Counted from the first letter of the stretch, positions 25,075 to 34,218 are shown. The stretch is 64,000 nt of DNA from UMGS1649 sp045604405 (GCA_045604405.1 JAZUNZ010000035.1:37335-101334); one strand, 5' to 3'. The notes: generated from the letters alone by a model not told the origin. A program made the numbers and translations.

Positions 25075-27060
25075 CTATTCTTTTGTAGAATATTCTTCTA
25101 TTATATTTAGAAGTTTTTCCTTGGCTTCAGCTAAAGTAACTCCTGCAATTTGCGCTCCTGCAAACGTCAAGTGCCCGCCACCGCCAAGCTTTTCTAATAT
25201 TGCTTGAACGTTGATGTCCCCTAGCGAACGACCAGATATCATAATAACTCCATCTATTTCACATAGTACAAATGATGCAAGTACTCCTGTAATAGATAAA
25301 AGTTCGTCTGCTGCTTGTGCTGCTATGACTGACATATTTTCGTGCTGTTCCCCACACACAGACATTGCTATTTTCCCATCTATTATTTGAGCTTCTTTTA
25401 CAATGTTTACTTTTGTCATATATGTTTCAAAATCGTTTTGGAAAATGTGTTTTACTTCTGTTATATCTAGACCTGTTTTCTTTAAGTATGCCGATACTTC
25501 AAACGTTCTAACACCTGTTTTAAATGTAAAGTTTTTAGTGTCTATTACAATTCCACTAAATATAGCCTCAGCTTCTTTTGCTGTTAGTTTTACTTCGTCT
25601 AAATACATTAAAAGTTCTGTAACTAATTCCGAAGTAGATGAAGCATATACTTCGTGATATGTTAAAATTGTATTTTCTATGAATTCTGGGCCTCTTCTAT
25701 GGTGATCTATTACTACAACTTTATCGAAATTGTCTAAAAGGTCCGGTACAGCTAAATAACTAGCTTTATGTGTATCCACTACTACTAGAAGTGAATTTTC
25801 AAATTCTTGTTTTTTAATATCATCTTTAGTTATAAACACATCATCGTATTCACCTGTAGTTTTGAGTCTTTCTATTACAAGCTTAGTTGTATTATTATGC
25901 TTGAAATCTACTACTATTTTAGCTTCTTTACCATATGTCTTTGCTATTTTATATACACCAACAGCTGCACCCACACAATCTATGTCTGTGTTTTTGTGAC
26001 CCATTATATATACATTTTCACACTTATCTATTACGTCTCTTAACGCTTGAGAAACCATCCTTGCTCTTACTCTACTTGTTTTGTCGTGTTGTTTGCCGCT
26101 ATCTCCATAAAAATCATATTTCTTCTTATTCTTAACAACCGCTTGATTGCCACCTCTACCCATAGCAACATCTAGCGCTGTCATTGCGGATTTGTATCTG
26201 CCCGCTAAAGTTTCTTCATCATAGGATAAACCTATACTTATTGTTACAGGCACTTTCACTTTGTCTTCGGATATCTTGTTTATTTTTTCTAAAATATCGA
26301 AAGAAGATTTTTCTAAATCTGTCATGCACTCTTTTGCTATAAAATATATATATTTATCTTTCTCTATTTTTGTAACTACACCATCATATCTTTTAATCCA
26401 GCTTACTATTTCTGTGTCTATCCCTGCAGTTGTATTTACTTTATCCATATCGTCCAAGCCTTGCATTATATCGTCAAAGCTATCTATTGTGATTACTCCA
26501 ACAACCGTCCTTGAATCATCTAATATTCTCTCTAGTACGAATTGCTCTGTCACATCAACAAACACAACTAGCTTTCCTATATCTTCACCAGCCATTATGT
26601 CTGTTGCGTGTAACAAATATTTTCTATCTGCCACTTCAAATTTTATTCCTTCTTTTCTAGAAGATTTATTTGCTTCAAGCATAATTTCCGGAACAAATTC
26701 TTCCAACTCCAACTCACTGGCTAGTACATTTTCCCAAACCAGCTTTCCGTCATTTGAAATAAACATAACAGGTATGTGTAAATGTTTTACATTTTTGCCA
26801 ATAGAATTCGAAAAACCATAACGTAATTCTGCAAGCTTGCTAGTTTTAAGCTTTAACTCCGCATATATTATAAATATTGTGTATACTGCCATTAAACAAA
26901 TTAAAGGTAAAACAACGCCAAAAGCTTTGGGTTGCATTATTTGTATAACTAAAGACAATACTACTATAACCGCCATGTATATTACAGGACTTGCTATAGT
27001 TTTAAGAACCGTCCTTTTGTATCCTTTTTTACTCTCTATTTTAGAATTTTTTCGCTTCAT
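25075..27060 (-). CDS. gdpP: Cyclic-di-AMP phosphodiesterase GdpP
   Basis: 661 aa. Two N-terminal membrane helices (about residues 20-68), a PAS-like sensor (about 85-170), a degenerate GGDEF domain (about 175-305) and a DHH-DHHA1 phosphodiesterase. Catalytic motifs include GHKNTDIDCVGAA, VVDTHKASYL and VIDHHRRGPEF, and GGGGHLTFAGAQ near the C-terminus. It hydrolyses c-di-AMP and so controls osmolyte and wall homeostasis. AAGGGGA precedes the ATG. Cotranscription with rplI is typical. Confidence 0.95.
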   Translation of the reverse strand: MKRKNSKIESKKGYKRTVLKTIASPVIYMAVIVVLSLVIQIMQPKAFGVVLPLICLMAVYTIFIIYAELKLKTSKLAELRYGFSNSIGKNVKHLHIPVMFISNDGKLVWENVLASELELEEFVPEIMLEANKSSRKEGIKFEVADRKYLLHATDIMAGEDIGKLVVFVDVTEQFVLERILDDSRTVVGVITIDSFDDIMQGLDDMDKVNTTAGIDTEIVSWIKRYDGVVTKIEKDKYIYFIAKECMTDLEKSSFDILEKINKISEDKVKVPVTISIGLSYDEETLAGRYKSAMTALDVAMGRGGNQAVVKNKKKYDFYGDSGKQHDKTSRVRARMVSQALRDVIDKCENVYIMGHKNTDIDCVGAAVGVYKIAKTYGKEAKIVVDFKHNNTTKLVIERLKTTGEYDDVFITKDDIKKQEFENSLLVVVDTHKASYLAVPDLLDNFDKVVVIDHHRRGPEFIENTILTYHEVYASSTSELVTELLMYLDEVKLTAKEAEAIFSGIVIDTKNFTFKTGVRTFEVSAYLKKTGLDITEVKHIFQNDFETYMTKVNIVKEAQIIDGKIAMSVCGEQHENMSVIAAQAADELLSITGVLASFVLCEIDGVIMISGRSLGDINVQAILEKLGGGGHLTFAGAQIAGVTLAEAKEKLLNIIEEYSTKE

Positions 27061-27206
27061 AAAATCCCCTTTTTCACATATAATATTTTACTACACAAAA
27101 GTCCGAATGTCAATTATATGCAAGTAATTTGCATTACTCGCAACCGCAGAACTTTTAAGGATATCTCATCGGAATGTTCGGATGCTATTTTCTAATCTTT
27201 ATGTCA

Positions 27207-27239
27207 AAAAGGATACAACCCAATAGATTGTATCCTTTT
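27207..27239 (-). terminator. Terminator of the rpsF-ssb-rpsR operon
   Basis: A perfect 12-bp stem (27207-27218 with 27228-27239) lies 4 bp after the rpsR stop codon. No gene is seen in the remaining roughly 150 bp up to gdpP. Confidence 0.82.
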
Positions 27240-27243
27240 ATTA

Positions 27244-27501
27244 TTATTCAGCTGTATATGGTAAAAGTGCAATCGTTCTTGCTCTTTTAATAGCTTCAGT
27301 AATTTTTCTTTGATGTAAAGCACAAGCTCCTGTTACTCTTCTTGGTAATATTTTACCTTTTTCGCTTACAAATCTTTTCAATTTTTCAACGTCTTTGTAA
27401 TCTATTTCTTGTGATTTATCTGCACAAAATTGACAAACTTTCTTTCTTGGTCTTCTGAAAGCTTTATCTTTTCCATTAGAACGTTTTTTGTTATCTGCCA
27501 T
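27244..27501 (-). CDS. rpsR: 30S ribosomal protein S18
   Basis: 85 aa. It contains CQFCADKSQEIDYKDVEKLKRFVSEKGKILPRR followed by TGACALHQRKI, so it is the zinc-binding (C+) form with three Cys and one His. S18 forms a heterodimer with S6 on the platform of the small subunit. It is last in the rpsF-ssb-rpsR operon. Confidence 0.97.
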   Translation of the reverse strand: MADNKKRSNGKDKAFRRPRKKVCQFCADKSQEIDYKDVEKLKRFVSEKGKILPRRVTGACALHQRKITEAIKRARTIALLPYTAE

Positions 27502-27525
27502 TTTAATACTCCTTTCATCTTAAGA

Positions 27526-27957
27526 CTAGAATGGTAATTCTTCTGTCTCGTCTATTGTTATGAAATCTCCGGCATCTGTACTAGCTGGCATTTGTGGTAT
27601 CTCAGGCATATCGAAAGAAGTTGCTCCCGCTCCATCTCTTTTGCTATCTGCGAAATATGTATCTTCAACTATAAAATCTGTTGCATATCTCTTTTGACCA
27701 TTTTGGTCTTCCCAAGTTCTGTTTTGGATTCTTCCTTCAACTAAAACTTGTTGCCCTTTTTTGAAATATTTAGCACAAAATTCTGCTGTTTTTCCAAAAG
27801 CTGTTAAGTTGAAGAAGTCTGATTGTCTTTCTCCACCTTGAGCTACAAATCTTCTGTTTACCGCTACTGAGAATGTCGTAACTTGTGTGTTATTGCCAGA
27901 TGTATATCTTACTTCCGGATCTCTTGTTAGTCTTCCCATAAATTGAAATTTATTCAT
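27526..27957 (-). CDS. ssb: Single-stranded DNA-binding protein
   Basis: 143 aa. An OB fold (residues 1-105) with FMGRLTRDPEVRYTSG and GQQVLVEGRIQNRTWEDQNG, a short linker, and the acidic tip DETEELPF that recruits repair and replication partners. It lies between rpsF and rpsR, its standard place in Bacillota. Confidence 0.96.
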   Translation of the reverse strand: MNKFQFMGRLTRDPEVRYTSGNNTQVTTFSVAVNRRFVAQGGERQSDFFNLTAFGKTAEFCAKYFKKGQQVLVEGRIQNRTWEDQNGQKRYATDFIVEDTYFADSKRDGAGATSFDMPEIPQMPASTDAGDFITIDETEELPF

Positions 27958-27985
27958 ATAATTTTCCTCCTAAATTCTGAGCATC

Positions 27986-28270
27986 TTAAACTTCTTTTCT
28001 GATAACCATGTGTTTTAATACACTAGTATCAATTCTAAGAACTCTTTCAAACTCAGCTATAAATTCTGGATTAGCTTTAAAGTTGTATAGAAAATATTGT
28101 CCTTCTGTTTCGTGTTTTATTTCATATGCGAACTTTTTAGTTTTCCAATCATCAACTGATATAACTTCACCTTGTTTAGCTATAAGATCAGTGATTTTGC
28201 TTACAACAGCTTCTTTTTCTTCATCAGATATTTTTGTTGTTAATATAACTACTGCTTCGTATGTGTTCAT
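27986..28270 (-). CDS. rpsF: 30S ribosomal protein S6
   Basis: 94 aa, with MNTYEAVVILTTKISDEE at the N-terminus and KKFAYEIKHETEGQYFLYNF centrally, as in S6. It is first in the rpsF-ssb-rpsR operon. AGGAGGTG lies upstream of the ATG and can pair with an upstream CCUUG in the leader, which may control translation. Confidence 0.97.
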   Translation of the reverse strand: MNTYEAVVILTTKISDEEKEAVVSKITDLIAKQGEVISVDDWKTKKFAYEIKHETEGQYFLYNFKANPEFIAEFERVLRIDTSVLKHMVIRKEV

Positions 28271-28280
28271 ATTTTTACAC

Positions 28281-28325
28281 CTCCTTGTGGTCTAGGCCCT
28301 TAATCTTTGTTAAGAGCAAGGAAAC
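28281..28325 (-). promoter_or_regulatory. Candidate S6-S18 autoregulatory leader of rpsF
   Basis: In the about 60-nt leader CCUUG pairs with CAAGG of the Shine-Dalgarno region, and an inner CUUAA/UUAAG stem sits inside. A leader hairpin bound by S6:S18 is widespread before rpsF. I see the fold but cannot confirm the conserved protein-binding element. Confidence 0.4.
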
Positions 28326-28335
28326 TAACACAGTT

Positions 28336-28364
28336 ATTATAGCACACCTTTTATAAAATTTCAA
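28336..28364 (-). promoter_or_regulatory. Sigma-A promoter of rpsF-ssb-rpsR
   Basis: TTGAAA and TATAAT exactly 17 bp apart, about 65 bp before the rpsF start. Confidence 0.75.
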
Positions 28365-28480
28365 CTTTTGTTGCATTAATTTTTTGTTACTACATATTTT
28401 TCCTTTTTGGGAGCAAAATATGTTTAACCTAGACAAAACATATTTCATATAATGTAGTATTAAACGAAAGGAGAAATTCT

Positions 28481-29071
28481 TTGAAAGTAGAAAAAATCAA
28501 TAATAACAAAGCTATGATTATTCTTACAACAGCCGAACTTGCTAAAAGAAAAATAACTTTAAAAGATATTAAAGAAGGTGCTGAAAACGTGCAGGATTTC
28601 TTCTTTGAAATATTAGAAGACTCCAACATAACTCAAGAATTTGCAAGTGAAGCCTCTCAACTTTTTGTAGAAGTTTCCACCTCTGGCGACGATATATTTA
28701 TGATTACGGTTACAAAAGCCGACTGCCTACCGGATATATCCGAATACAACAAGTTGCCACAACCCGGGAAGGTATCTTATACTGTATCTTCAAATATATA
28801 TGGTTTTGCCTCTTTAAATGAGCTTTATGAGTTTTGTAAAAAGGCCAAAGAAGAAGATTTATATGTCGGCATAAACTCTTTATATGAATTAAATAGCAAA
28901 TACTTTTTGTTGTTTTCTAATGCAACTATAAAGAAGGTTCATTTTGTAAAAACCTTTAGTGTCCTTTCCGAATATACAGACAAATATTTTTCAAGACAAA
29001 CAATTGCTTTTTTAGAATATGCAAAGCTTATACTTTCTAAATGTGCCGTTCAAACACTACAAAAAATTTAG
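28481..29071 (+). CDS. mecA: MecA-type adaptor protein
   Basis: 196 aa. The N-terminal domain carries the MecA pattern (KVEKINNNKAMIILTTAELAKRKI, then NVQDFFFEILED), and a C-terminal domain runs from about residue 95. MecA-type proteins deliver substrates to the ClpC unfoldase in Bacillus; here the target is unknown. The start is TTG at 28481, 7 nt after AAAGGAG. It faces the Tad-like operon tail to tail with only 9 bp between the stops. Confidence 0.82.
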   Translation: MKVEKINNNKAMIILTTAELAKRKITLKDIKEGAENVQDFFFEILEDSNITQEFASEASQLFVEVSTSGDDIFMITVTKADCLPDISEYNKLPQPGKVSYTVSSNIYGFASLNELYEFCKKAKEEDLYVGINSLYELNSKYFLLFSNATIKKVHFVKTFSVLSEYTDKYFSRQTIAFLEYAKLILSKCAVQTLQKI

Positions 29072-29080
29072 TTGGTTGGA

Positions 29081-29482
29081 CTATATTTTCGAATAACCAT
29101 ACTTCCTTATCGTAAGCGGGATTATTCTCGCTTCATTTTTTATACCGTTTGATATTACGTTGTATTCTTGATATAGGTTATATGTAATTTCAAATTTAAA
29201 CAACGTCCCATATTCTAGATAGCTTTTGGGGCAGTCCAGTTGTATATTAGAAAGCACAAATCCTTCCTCCGCTAACTCTTTATATAAAGCTCTTTCCTCG
29301 CCATCTGTCAAATAACCAAATCTTTCAACTACGTATACGTATTTGTTGGCCAAAGCCTGTAACTTTTGGTACCATATAAAAGGAATGATAGTATTTATTA
29401 TATATACTGCAAGTATCAAAATAAGTCCCAAGGATACTATTAAAGTGATTGTTGTCGTTATATTCCCCTTTTTCCTATTCAT
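29081..29482 (-). CDS. TadE/pseudopilin-like membrane protein (last gene of Tad-like operon)
   Basis: 133 aa. A short basic N-terminus (MNRKKGN) followed by one long hydrophobic helix (about residues 9-36) and an extracytoplasmic domain. This is the layout of TadE/TadF minor pseudopilins, where a prepilin peptidase would cut near the start of the helix. It begins 1 bp after the preceding gene. Assignment is by topology and by the Tad-like neighbours; sequence similarity is weak by eye. Confidence 0.6.
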   Translation of the reverse strand: MNRKKGNITTTITLIVSLGLILILAVYIINTIIPFIWYQKLQALANKYVYVVERFGYLTDGEERALYKELAEEGFVLSNIQLDCPKSYLEYGTLFKFEITYNLYQEYNVISNGIKNEARIIPLTIRKYGYSKI

Positions 29483-29483
29483 A

Positions 29484-29933
29484 CTATCCTCCTTGCTTAT
29501 ATTCTAAAAGTGATATGTTTATCTCATCGTTCATCTTAAAGCTATGTTCATTTTTTCCTGCAACATTGATAACACTGTTAAATGTCACTTCTACTTGTGT
29601 TTTGATGTTTACTTTATCTAACTTATTTGTTATTTTCAAATCCAACACTCTTATTTTCGTTATACTGCCCTTTGTTTCAGTATAATTCTTGTTTAAGATA
29701 TATTCTATTATCTGCTTTGTTTGATTCTTATCTATAGTATATTTTTTATAAGCAAGGTCTTGCAAATCAAAAGAAAGAATTGCATTGTTTGATGCATAAA
29801 ACAAATCGTGTCTAACATTTTCTATTATAATGTTTAATTGGTACTGCACTAAAAACACTGTTGCAAAAATAATAACTAAAACGATTATTCCAATAGGTAT
29901 AAATACGTTTCCCTGTTTTCTCGTTTTACTCAC
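29484..29933 (-). CDS. TadE/pseudopilin-like membrane protein
   Basis: 149 aa. MSKTRKQGNVFIPIG leads into a hydrophobic helix (about 10-30), then an extracytoplasmic mixed domain. It has the same architecture as the next gene, so the operon has two minor-pseudopilin candidates. Its start overlaps the stop of the 531-aa gene by 8 bp. Function is inferred from the Tad-like setting. Confidence 0.58.
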   Translation of the reverse strand: MSKTRKQGNVFIPIGIIVLVIIFATVFLVQYQLNIIIENVRHDLFYASNNAILSFDLQDLAYKKYTIDKNQTKQIIEYILNKNYTETKGSITKIRVLDLKITNKLDKVNIKTQVEVTFNSVINVAGKNEHSFKMNDEINISLLEYKQGG

Positions 29934-31521
29934 CTTTAAGCTCTATCCAATCTCTAAGTTTAATATATGAAACTTCATCAAATGTTGTGGATTTGCCTAG
30001 CTTTGTATTTACATTAGACAAATAAGTATCTAATGTATCAAATTTAACTTCTTCTACATATTCTTTTTCTCCAACTTTAAATCTAATCTTTAATACATGA
30101 GGCTTCTGCTTTCTCGTTCCAACATGGTTTTTTTGCAGCTCAAAATAACTGTTTTGTTTTTGTCTTAAGCTGTATTCGCCATACAGGGTAGTATCTAGAG
30201 TTTTAGGTATTTGTACTTTTATTACAATATCTCTAATAGTATCATAAATCGAGGCTGGCACCAAATTATCATCTATGTTAACTTTTATATCTTTTAGTTT
30301 TTCTCTATCTATGCTTAATTCTAATTTTATTATTAAAAATTTTCCGGCTTCGGTAAATCCTACGCTTTCTGACGAAGTCTCATATGTTTGGGCTAGTGGT
30401 CTTACAACCCAATCTAGTGCATCCTTTTCAATAACTCTTAAATTACTTTGTTTTACGGGAATAATCAATTTGGGTTCTACATACACGCTTATTGTTTTTG
30501 ACACCTTATCTCTCATAAGACCATCCACAACAAACTCTGTATGCATATAGCCATCCAATGTTATTTCTACACTATGATTTTTATTTTGGGGGAAATTTTC
30601 TCGGGTTATTACAAGCATATATTCGTTGCCCACACTTATAATTTTACTGCCACTTGATTCATCTATCTTTTTTCCATCTATATATAGCATTGATTTTACC
30701 TCTTTTATATGTTTTTCATCCGCATATCCAGACATGTTAATAACTTCTGTTTTGTATTCAATCGGAATTACAAGTTCATCTTGATCTTCTTTTAAAGTAT
30801 AATTTTCACCAACATAAATACTGCTTTTTACATTAGCATTAGCAGCCATTGGTTTTACTAAATAAACTTGGGCATATATTACACCAGATATGTTCCTTCT
30901 TGTGGAAATCATCCCATAAGTTTTCCAAGTAGCAGCTGTATCTAATCTTGCTTTACTTAATCCTATTTTATTAGCTGTTATGTTATATTCTCTAATATAC
31001 TTAGGATTGTCTGCCTTTGCTCTGCTAGATATGTCGTTAAACATGAGTTTTGAGGTTTTCATGTGTTCTAATTGCTCTACATATATGTATTTGCTTTTGT
31101 CTTCCCACGACTTTGCGGCATCAGGATATTTATAAAAAGTCCATTTGTCCGGGGTTGTTGTGGGAATTACATCCATGGGAAAATAATAATTGTATATTAG
31201 TGCCCCACTATAACTGCTTCCTAGAATATAATATTCCCCTCTAGTTCCGTTTCCCTTATAACTACCACCATTTTTGGTCCAAAAACCATACTCGGAATTT
31301 TTCCACCTTTGATTTTTGTCTTTTGTTTTGTGAGGCTTGCCATATGAGAAAATATTATATGTATAATATACATCTTCATTTATTTCCTCTCCATACGTAT
31401 TGTATCTTGGTATTCCTATTGTATCTATTGCAAATTGGAATTCTTCGCTTAACCCATACACCTTGCTTGTAATACATATAATTAATATCAGTACTGTTAA
31501 ACTAAACACATATTTTTTCAC
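29926..31521 (-). CDS. Large secreted protein of the Tad-like operon, unknown function
   Basis: 531 aa with a classical signal peptide (about residues 1-23, cleavage near SKVYG). The mature part is rich in Tyr, Lys and Asp, with aromatic N-terminal motifs and beta-rich C-terminal half, and no second membrane helix. I do not recognise a domain with certainty. Being the largest exported product of the operon, it could be a pilus-associated adhesin or assembly factor. It is 1 bp from the 31523 gene and overlaps the downstream pseudopilin gene, so expression is tightly coupled. Confidence 0.65.
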   Translation of the reverse strand: MKKYVFSLTVLILIICITSKVYGLSEEFQFAIDTIGIPRYNTYGEEINEDVYYTYNIFSYGKPHKTKDKNQRWKNSEYGFWTKNGGSYKGNGTRGEYYILGSSYSGALIYNYYFPMDVIPTTTPDKWTFYKYPDAAKSWEDKSKYIYVEQLEHMKTSKLMFNDISSRAKADNPKYIREYNITANKIGLSKARLDTAATWKTYGMISTRRNISGVIYAQVYLVKPMAANANVKSSIYVGENYTLKEDQDELVIPIEYKTEVINMSGYADEKHIKEVKSMLYIDGKKIDESSGSKIISVGNEYMLVITRENFPQNKNHSVEITLDGYMHTEFVVDGLMRDKVSKTISVYVEPKLIIPVKQSNLRVIEKDALDWVVRPLAQTYETSSESVGFTEAGKFLIIKLELSIDREKLKDIKVNIDDNLVPASIYDTIRDIVIKVQIPKTLDTTLYGEYSLRQKQNSYFELQKNHVGTRKQKPHVLKIRFKVGEKEYVEEVKFDTLDTYLSNVNTKLGKSTTFDEVSYIKLRDWIELKGE

Positions 31522-31522
31522 A

Positions 31523-32035
31523 TTAATTACCCCTTTGTATTATCAACTTAACAACGTTGTCCTCCAATCCAAAAGAGAGGTTGAACTTGTCCGTCGTTAT
31601 TTTTTCTATCACTTCATTTTGTCTTACCTTTACGTAATTATCTTTTATATATTTATACAAAACATATTCAAACTGCTCTGCGTTATTTTCTACTTGTAGT
31701 CTGTTACTTAGTTCTCTGCAAATGCGAGCTAGATAATCATCTTGTATATAATCTTTACCATAAGCTTCGTACCACAACTTATTTAAATATATTACAATTC
31801 CATCTTGAGTATTTAATATTTTAATATCATAGAAATTATTTTCTACCTCTTTTAGATTATTACCAACATATATAGCATTATCCTTTTTTAGAATTGTCCT
31901 TTCCTCTATTTCAAATTGCATTATTTGTATATTGTTGCTTACCGTAGCCTTTTGTTTAGTTGCTTTGTCTTGACAAAAATATATTGTTAAACCTATGATT
32001 ATTAAAAGCATTAGTGCTATTACAATTCTTTTCAT
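31523..32035 (-). CDS. Single-helix anchored protein of the Tad-like operon
   Basis: 170 aa. An N-terminal membrane helix (about 4-20, ending YFCQD) is followed by a soluble extracytoplasmic domain with no recognised motif. The start overlaps the stop of the upstream gene by 4 bp (ATGA). Position between the CpaB-like gene and the large secreted protein suggests a role in pilus assembly. Confidence 0.6.
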   Translation of the reverse strand: MKRIVIALMLLIIIGLTIYFCQDKATKQKATVSNNIQIMQFEIEERTILKKDNAIYVGNNLKEVENNFYDIKILNTQDGIVIYLNKLWYEAYGKDYIQDDYLARICRELSNRLQVENNAEQFEYVLYKYIKDNYVKVRQNEVIEKITTDKFNLSFGLEDNVVKLIIQRGN

Positions 32036-32373
32036 GCTCTTTCACCTAAATTTATTCTACTTTTGTTGTAGGCATTTATTATTCTTGTCGTTATAGTATT
32101 TACATCCGTTTTTAAATAGCATATATCTGCTGCATATTTTAATGCATTTATTACATGCTGTTCCGACAGATTTTCTGTTACATTAATTACTATTGTATCT
32201 TTTGGCAATTTACTTACTGTATCTTTTATAAAATTATAGTCATTCGAAAACACAACCAGTATCTCTTTGTTATATGCCTTTATATTATTGCTTCTGCACC
32301 TCTCTTTTAGTTTGCTTGCCGCATCGCTCATTCTTAATTCACTTTGTTTGTCTACAATTATTTTTATATTCAC
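32032..32373 (-). CDS. Small soluble protein of the Tad-like operon
   Basis: About 113 aa, cytosolic. It has an alternating beta/alpha pattern (VNIKIIVDKQ, ILVVFSNDYNF, TIVINVTENLS), which resembles a receiver-like or CpaE/TadZ N-terminal fold, but no phosphoacceptor motif is evident. The GTG at 32373 lies 6 nt after AAGAGG; the GTG at 32382 overlaps that site. It could be a localisation factor for pilus assembly, which is inference. Confidence 0.5.
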   Translation of the reverse strand: MNIKIIVDKQSELRMSDAASKLKERCRSNNIKAYNKEILVVFSNDYNFIKDTVSKLPKDTIVINVTENLSEQHVINALKYAADICYLKTDVNTITTRIINAYNKSRINLGERA

Positions 32374-32386
32374 ACTATCCACCTCT

Positions 32387-33049
32387 TTAATTTAATACAA
32401 TATCAAAAGTCCCTTGCAGTTTCAGATTTGCTACAAGAATTGCATCCTCTTTATTAAGTCTTAATAAAACATCTGTCACTACGTTTTCTTTTGTTTCTTT
32501 TCCAGTACTATCGTGAATAGATATTACCTCCACTTCCTCAAACAATAAGCATGTCACTAGTCCTTCCTTTTCTGTGTTGCTATATAATCTAGTCTTATCT
32601 TTAATAGCATTAGATACATCCTTATTTTTTGCGGTGTAATATATGGTTACTTTGTCTCCTCTCATTAGCTTGGTACAAGTAGGATAACTTAAATCGTTAA
32701 TAGGTATTGAAATATACTTGTAATTTTCATCATATTCTAATATACTGTCTGATGATGTGAATTTTTCTGAAGTTACAAGTTCGCCTTTTAATACATCTTG
32801 CAAAAGCACCTTCCCCTTGACATCTTGATTTAAAACGTTTTTTAATAAATCTTCGTTTTCCTTAGTTTTCTTGACTTGGATGCTTATTATATCTTTACCT
32901 TCAATTTGTTTCCCTTTTAACATTGCCTCTTTAAAAACTGGCACTTCTATATATGTTGAATTTGTATAACTAATTACCACATAATTTATAACAAGAAGTA
33001 TAACCAATGATATGCCAAGAGATAATATTATCTTTTTTGTTTTGTCCAT
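32387..33049 (-). CDS. CpaB/RcpC-like pilus assembly protein (SAF domain)
   Basis: About 220 aa. One N-terminal helix (about 6-27) precedes a SAF-like region with VPVFKEAMLKGKQIEGKDI and DVLKGELVTSEKF, then RGDKVTIYYTA. This is the layout of CpaB/RcpC proteins, periplasmic or extracytoplasmic parts of Flp/Tad pilus machines. The ATG at 33049 has GAGG upstream. It lies between the pilin-like gene and small assembly genes. Confidence 0.75.
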   Translation of the reverse strand: MDKTKKIILSLGISLVILLVINYVVISYTNSTYIEVPVFKEAMLKGKQIEGKDIISIQVKKTKENEDLLKNVLNQDVKGKVLLQDVLKGELVTSEKFTSSDSILEYDENYKYISIPINDLSYPTCTKLMRGDKVTIYYTAKNKDVSNAIKDKTRLYSNTEKEGLVTCLLFEEVEVISIHDSTGKETKENVVTDVLLRLNKEDAILVANLKLQGTFDIVLN

Positions 33050-33063
33050 TTCCACCTCAAAAT

Positions 33064-33282
33064 TTAAATCGTATTAAGTACTGTGTCAAACCAACCAGAA
33101 AGTTTTGTCATGCTAGTTGAAAATATGGCTTGGATCTGCGGAAAGAACAGTGTCACTATAACCACAACCATTATGGCTGTTATTAATATTGTTTGAGCTA
33201 ACTCTGAACCTCTTTTTTCTTTTAGTGTTTTAAGTAATTTTTTCCCTTTTATCTTTGTTCTTATTAATGCTTTTATTTTCAT
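33064..33282 (-). CDS. Flp-like small pilin
   Basis: About 72 aa. A basic N-terminus with many Lys ends at KRGSELAQ, followed by a hydrophobic helix (about 33-52) and a short C-terminal tail. A glycine followed closely by Glu before the helix matches a prepilin peptidase site of Flp-type pilins. The ATG at 33282 has AAAGGAGG upstream; the upstream ATG at 33309 lacks one. It lies next to a TadC-like gene. Confidence 0.65.
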   Translation of the reverse strand: MKIKALIRTKIKGKKLLKTLKEKRGSELAQTILITAIMVVVIVTLFFPQIQAIFSTSMTKLSGWFDTVLNTI

Positions 33283-33295
33283 GTTTTCCCTCCTT

Positions 33296-34117
33296 TTATG
33301 AAAATACAACCTGCAAGTTATCTACAACTTGCTTAAATATTGGGTACATAACCACAAGAATTATATTTACTAACGACAATACTGTTCCTAAGGTTACATA
33401 CATAAGTCTTTCTGCGCTCTTTTTCTTTAAATATTTGAAATAATTCAATTCCAATGTCTCTGAAAATTTTTCCAAGTCTTCCAACAAGTTTCCTTCAAGT
33501 TCTCCTTGAATTAATGTATTTAAGAATAATGAAAGTTCATAAGAATCAAATTTCTTTTCCAAGTTAATCGCCGCTTGATTTACATTGTATCCATACATTT
33601 TATATTCGTATATAAATTTATCGAACTCTTGGATAAACCTAGGATGAGTTAACGTCGTCTTAGCAATATTTAGTGCGTATTCTAATGTGCCATAGGCAGA
33701 TAGACTAAGCACCATGCTATTGGTAAGACTTTTTATCTCATTTATTAAGATGTTCTTTTCGTTTTTGGTATAACTATATATTAAATAGTTCGGTGTGAAA
33801 AAGGATATTAAAAATAATATTAGCGAAATATTTAACCTTCTATAATTTAAAACCGATATGATAAAAATAACTGTTGAGAAAATATACTTAAATGCCACGT
33901 ATTTTTTTGTAGTTAACTTATATGGATAACCTAGATTAAATAATTTTGATTCAATTTTGTTTATGTAACGATTCACAAAATTCTTTCTATTTTTAGATAA
34001 ATAAATATTATTGGATTGCAAAATTTTTTTCTGCTTGTTTTTTATTCCTATATATGAAATTAAATTATATAATAAAATACTTAGAGCAATATATGTTATG
34101 ACATAGATATCTGCCAC
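33296..34117 (-). CDS. TadC-like inner-membrane assembly protein (T2SF domain)
   Basis: About 273 aa. It has N-terminal helices (about 3-22 and 75-115), a cytosolic T2SF-type helical domain (about 125-245, with SAYGTLEYALNIA and FLNTLIQGELEGN), and a C-terminal helix. TadB/TadC proteins form the membrane platform of Tad/Flp pili. No ATPase (TadA) or TadB lies nearby. The start is uncertain: the GTG at 34117 sits directly on the GGGAGG site with almost no leader from the promoter. Confidence 0.78.
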   Translation of the reverse strand: MADIYVITYIALSILLYNLISYIGIKNKQKKILQSNNIYLSKNRKNFVNRYINKIESKLFNLGYPYKLTTKKYVAFKYIFSTVIFIISVLNYRRLNISLILFLISFFTPNYLIYSYTKNEKNILINEIKSLTNSMVLSLSAYGTLEYALNIAKTTLTHPRFIQEFDKFIYEYKMYGYNVNQAAINLEKKFDSYELSLFLNTLIQGELEGNLLEDLEKFSETLELNYFKYLKKKSAERLMYVTLGTVLSLVNIILVVMYPIFKQVVDNLQVVFS

Positions 34118-34131
34118 CTCCCTTTAGCTCT

Positions 34132-34160
34132 ACTTTAACATACGGAACAAGCCGTGTCAA
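34132..34160 (-). promoter_or_regulatory. Sigma-A promoter of the Tad-like operon
   Basis: TTGACA and TAAAGT exactly 17 bp apart, immediately before the TadC-like gene. The implied 5' leader is only about 10 nt. Confidence 0.75.
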
Positions 34161-34218
34161 GAAAAATCGTACGACGTAATTCGACACAAATTTGCAGATT
34201 TCGGGTGGTCTTAAAATA

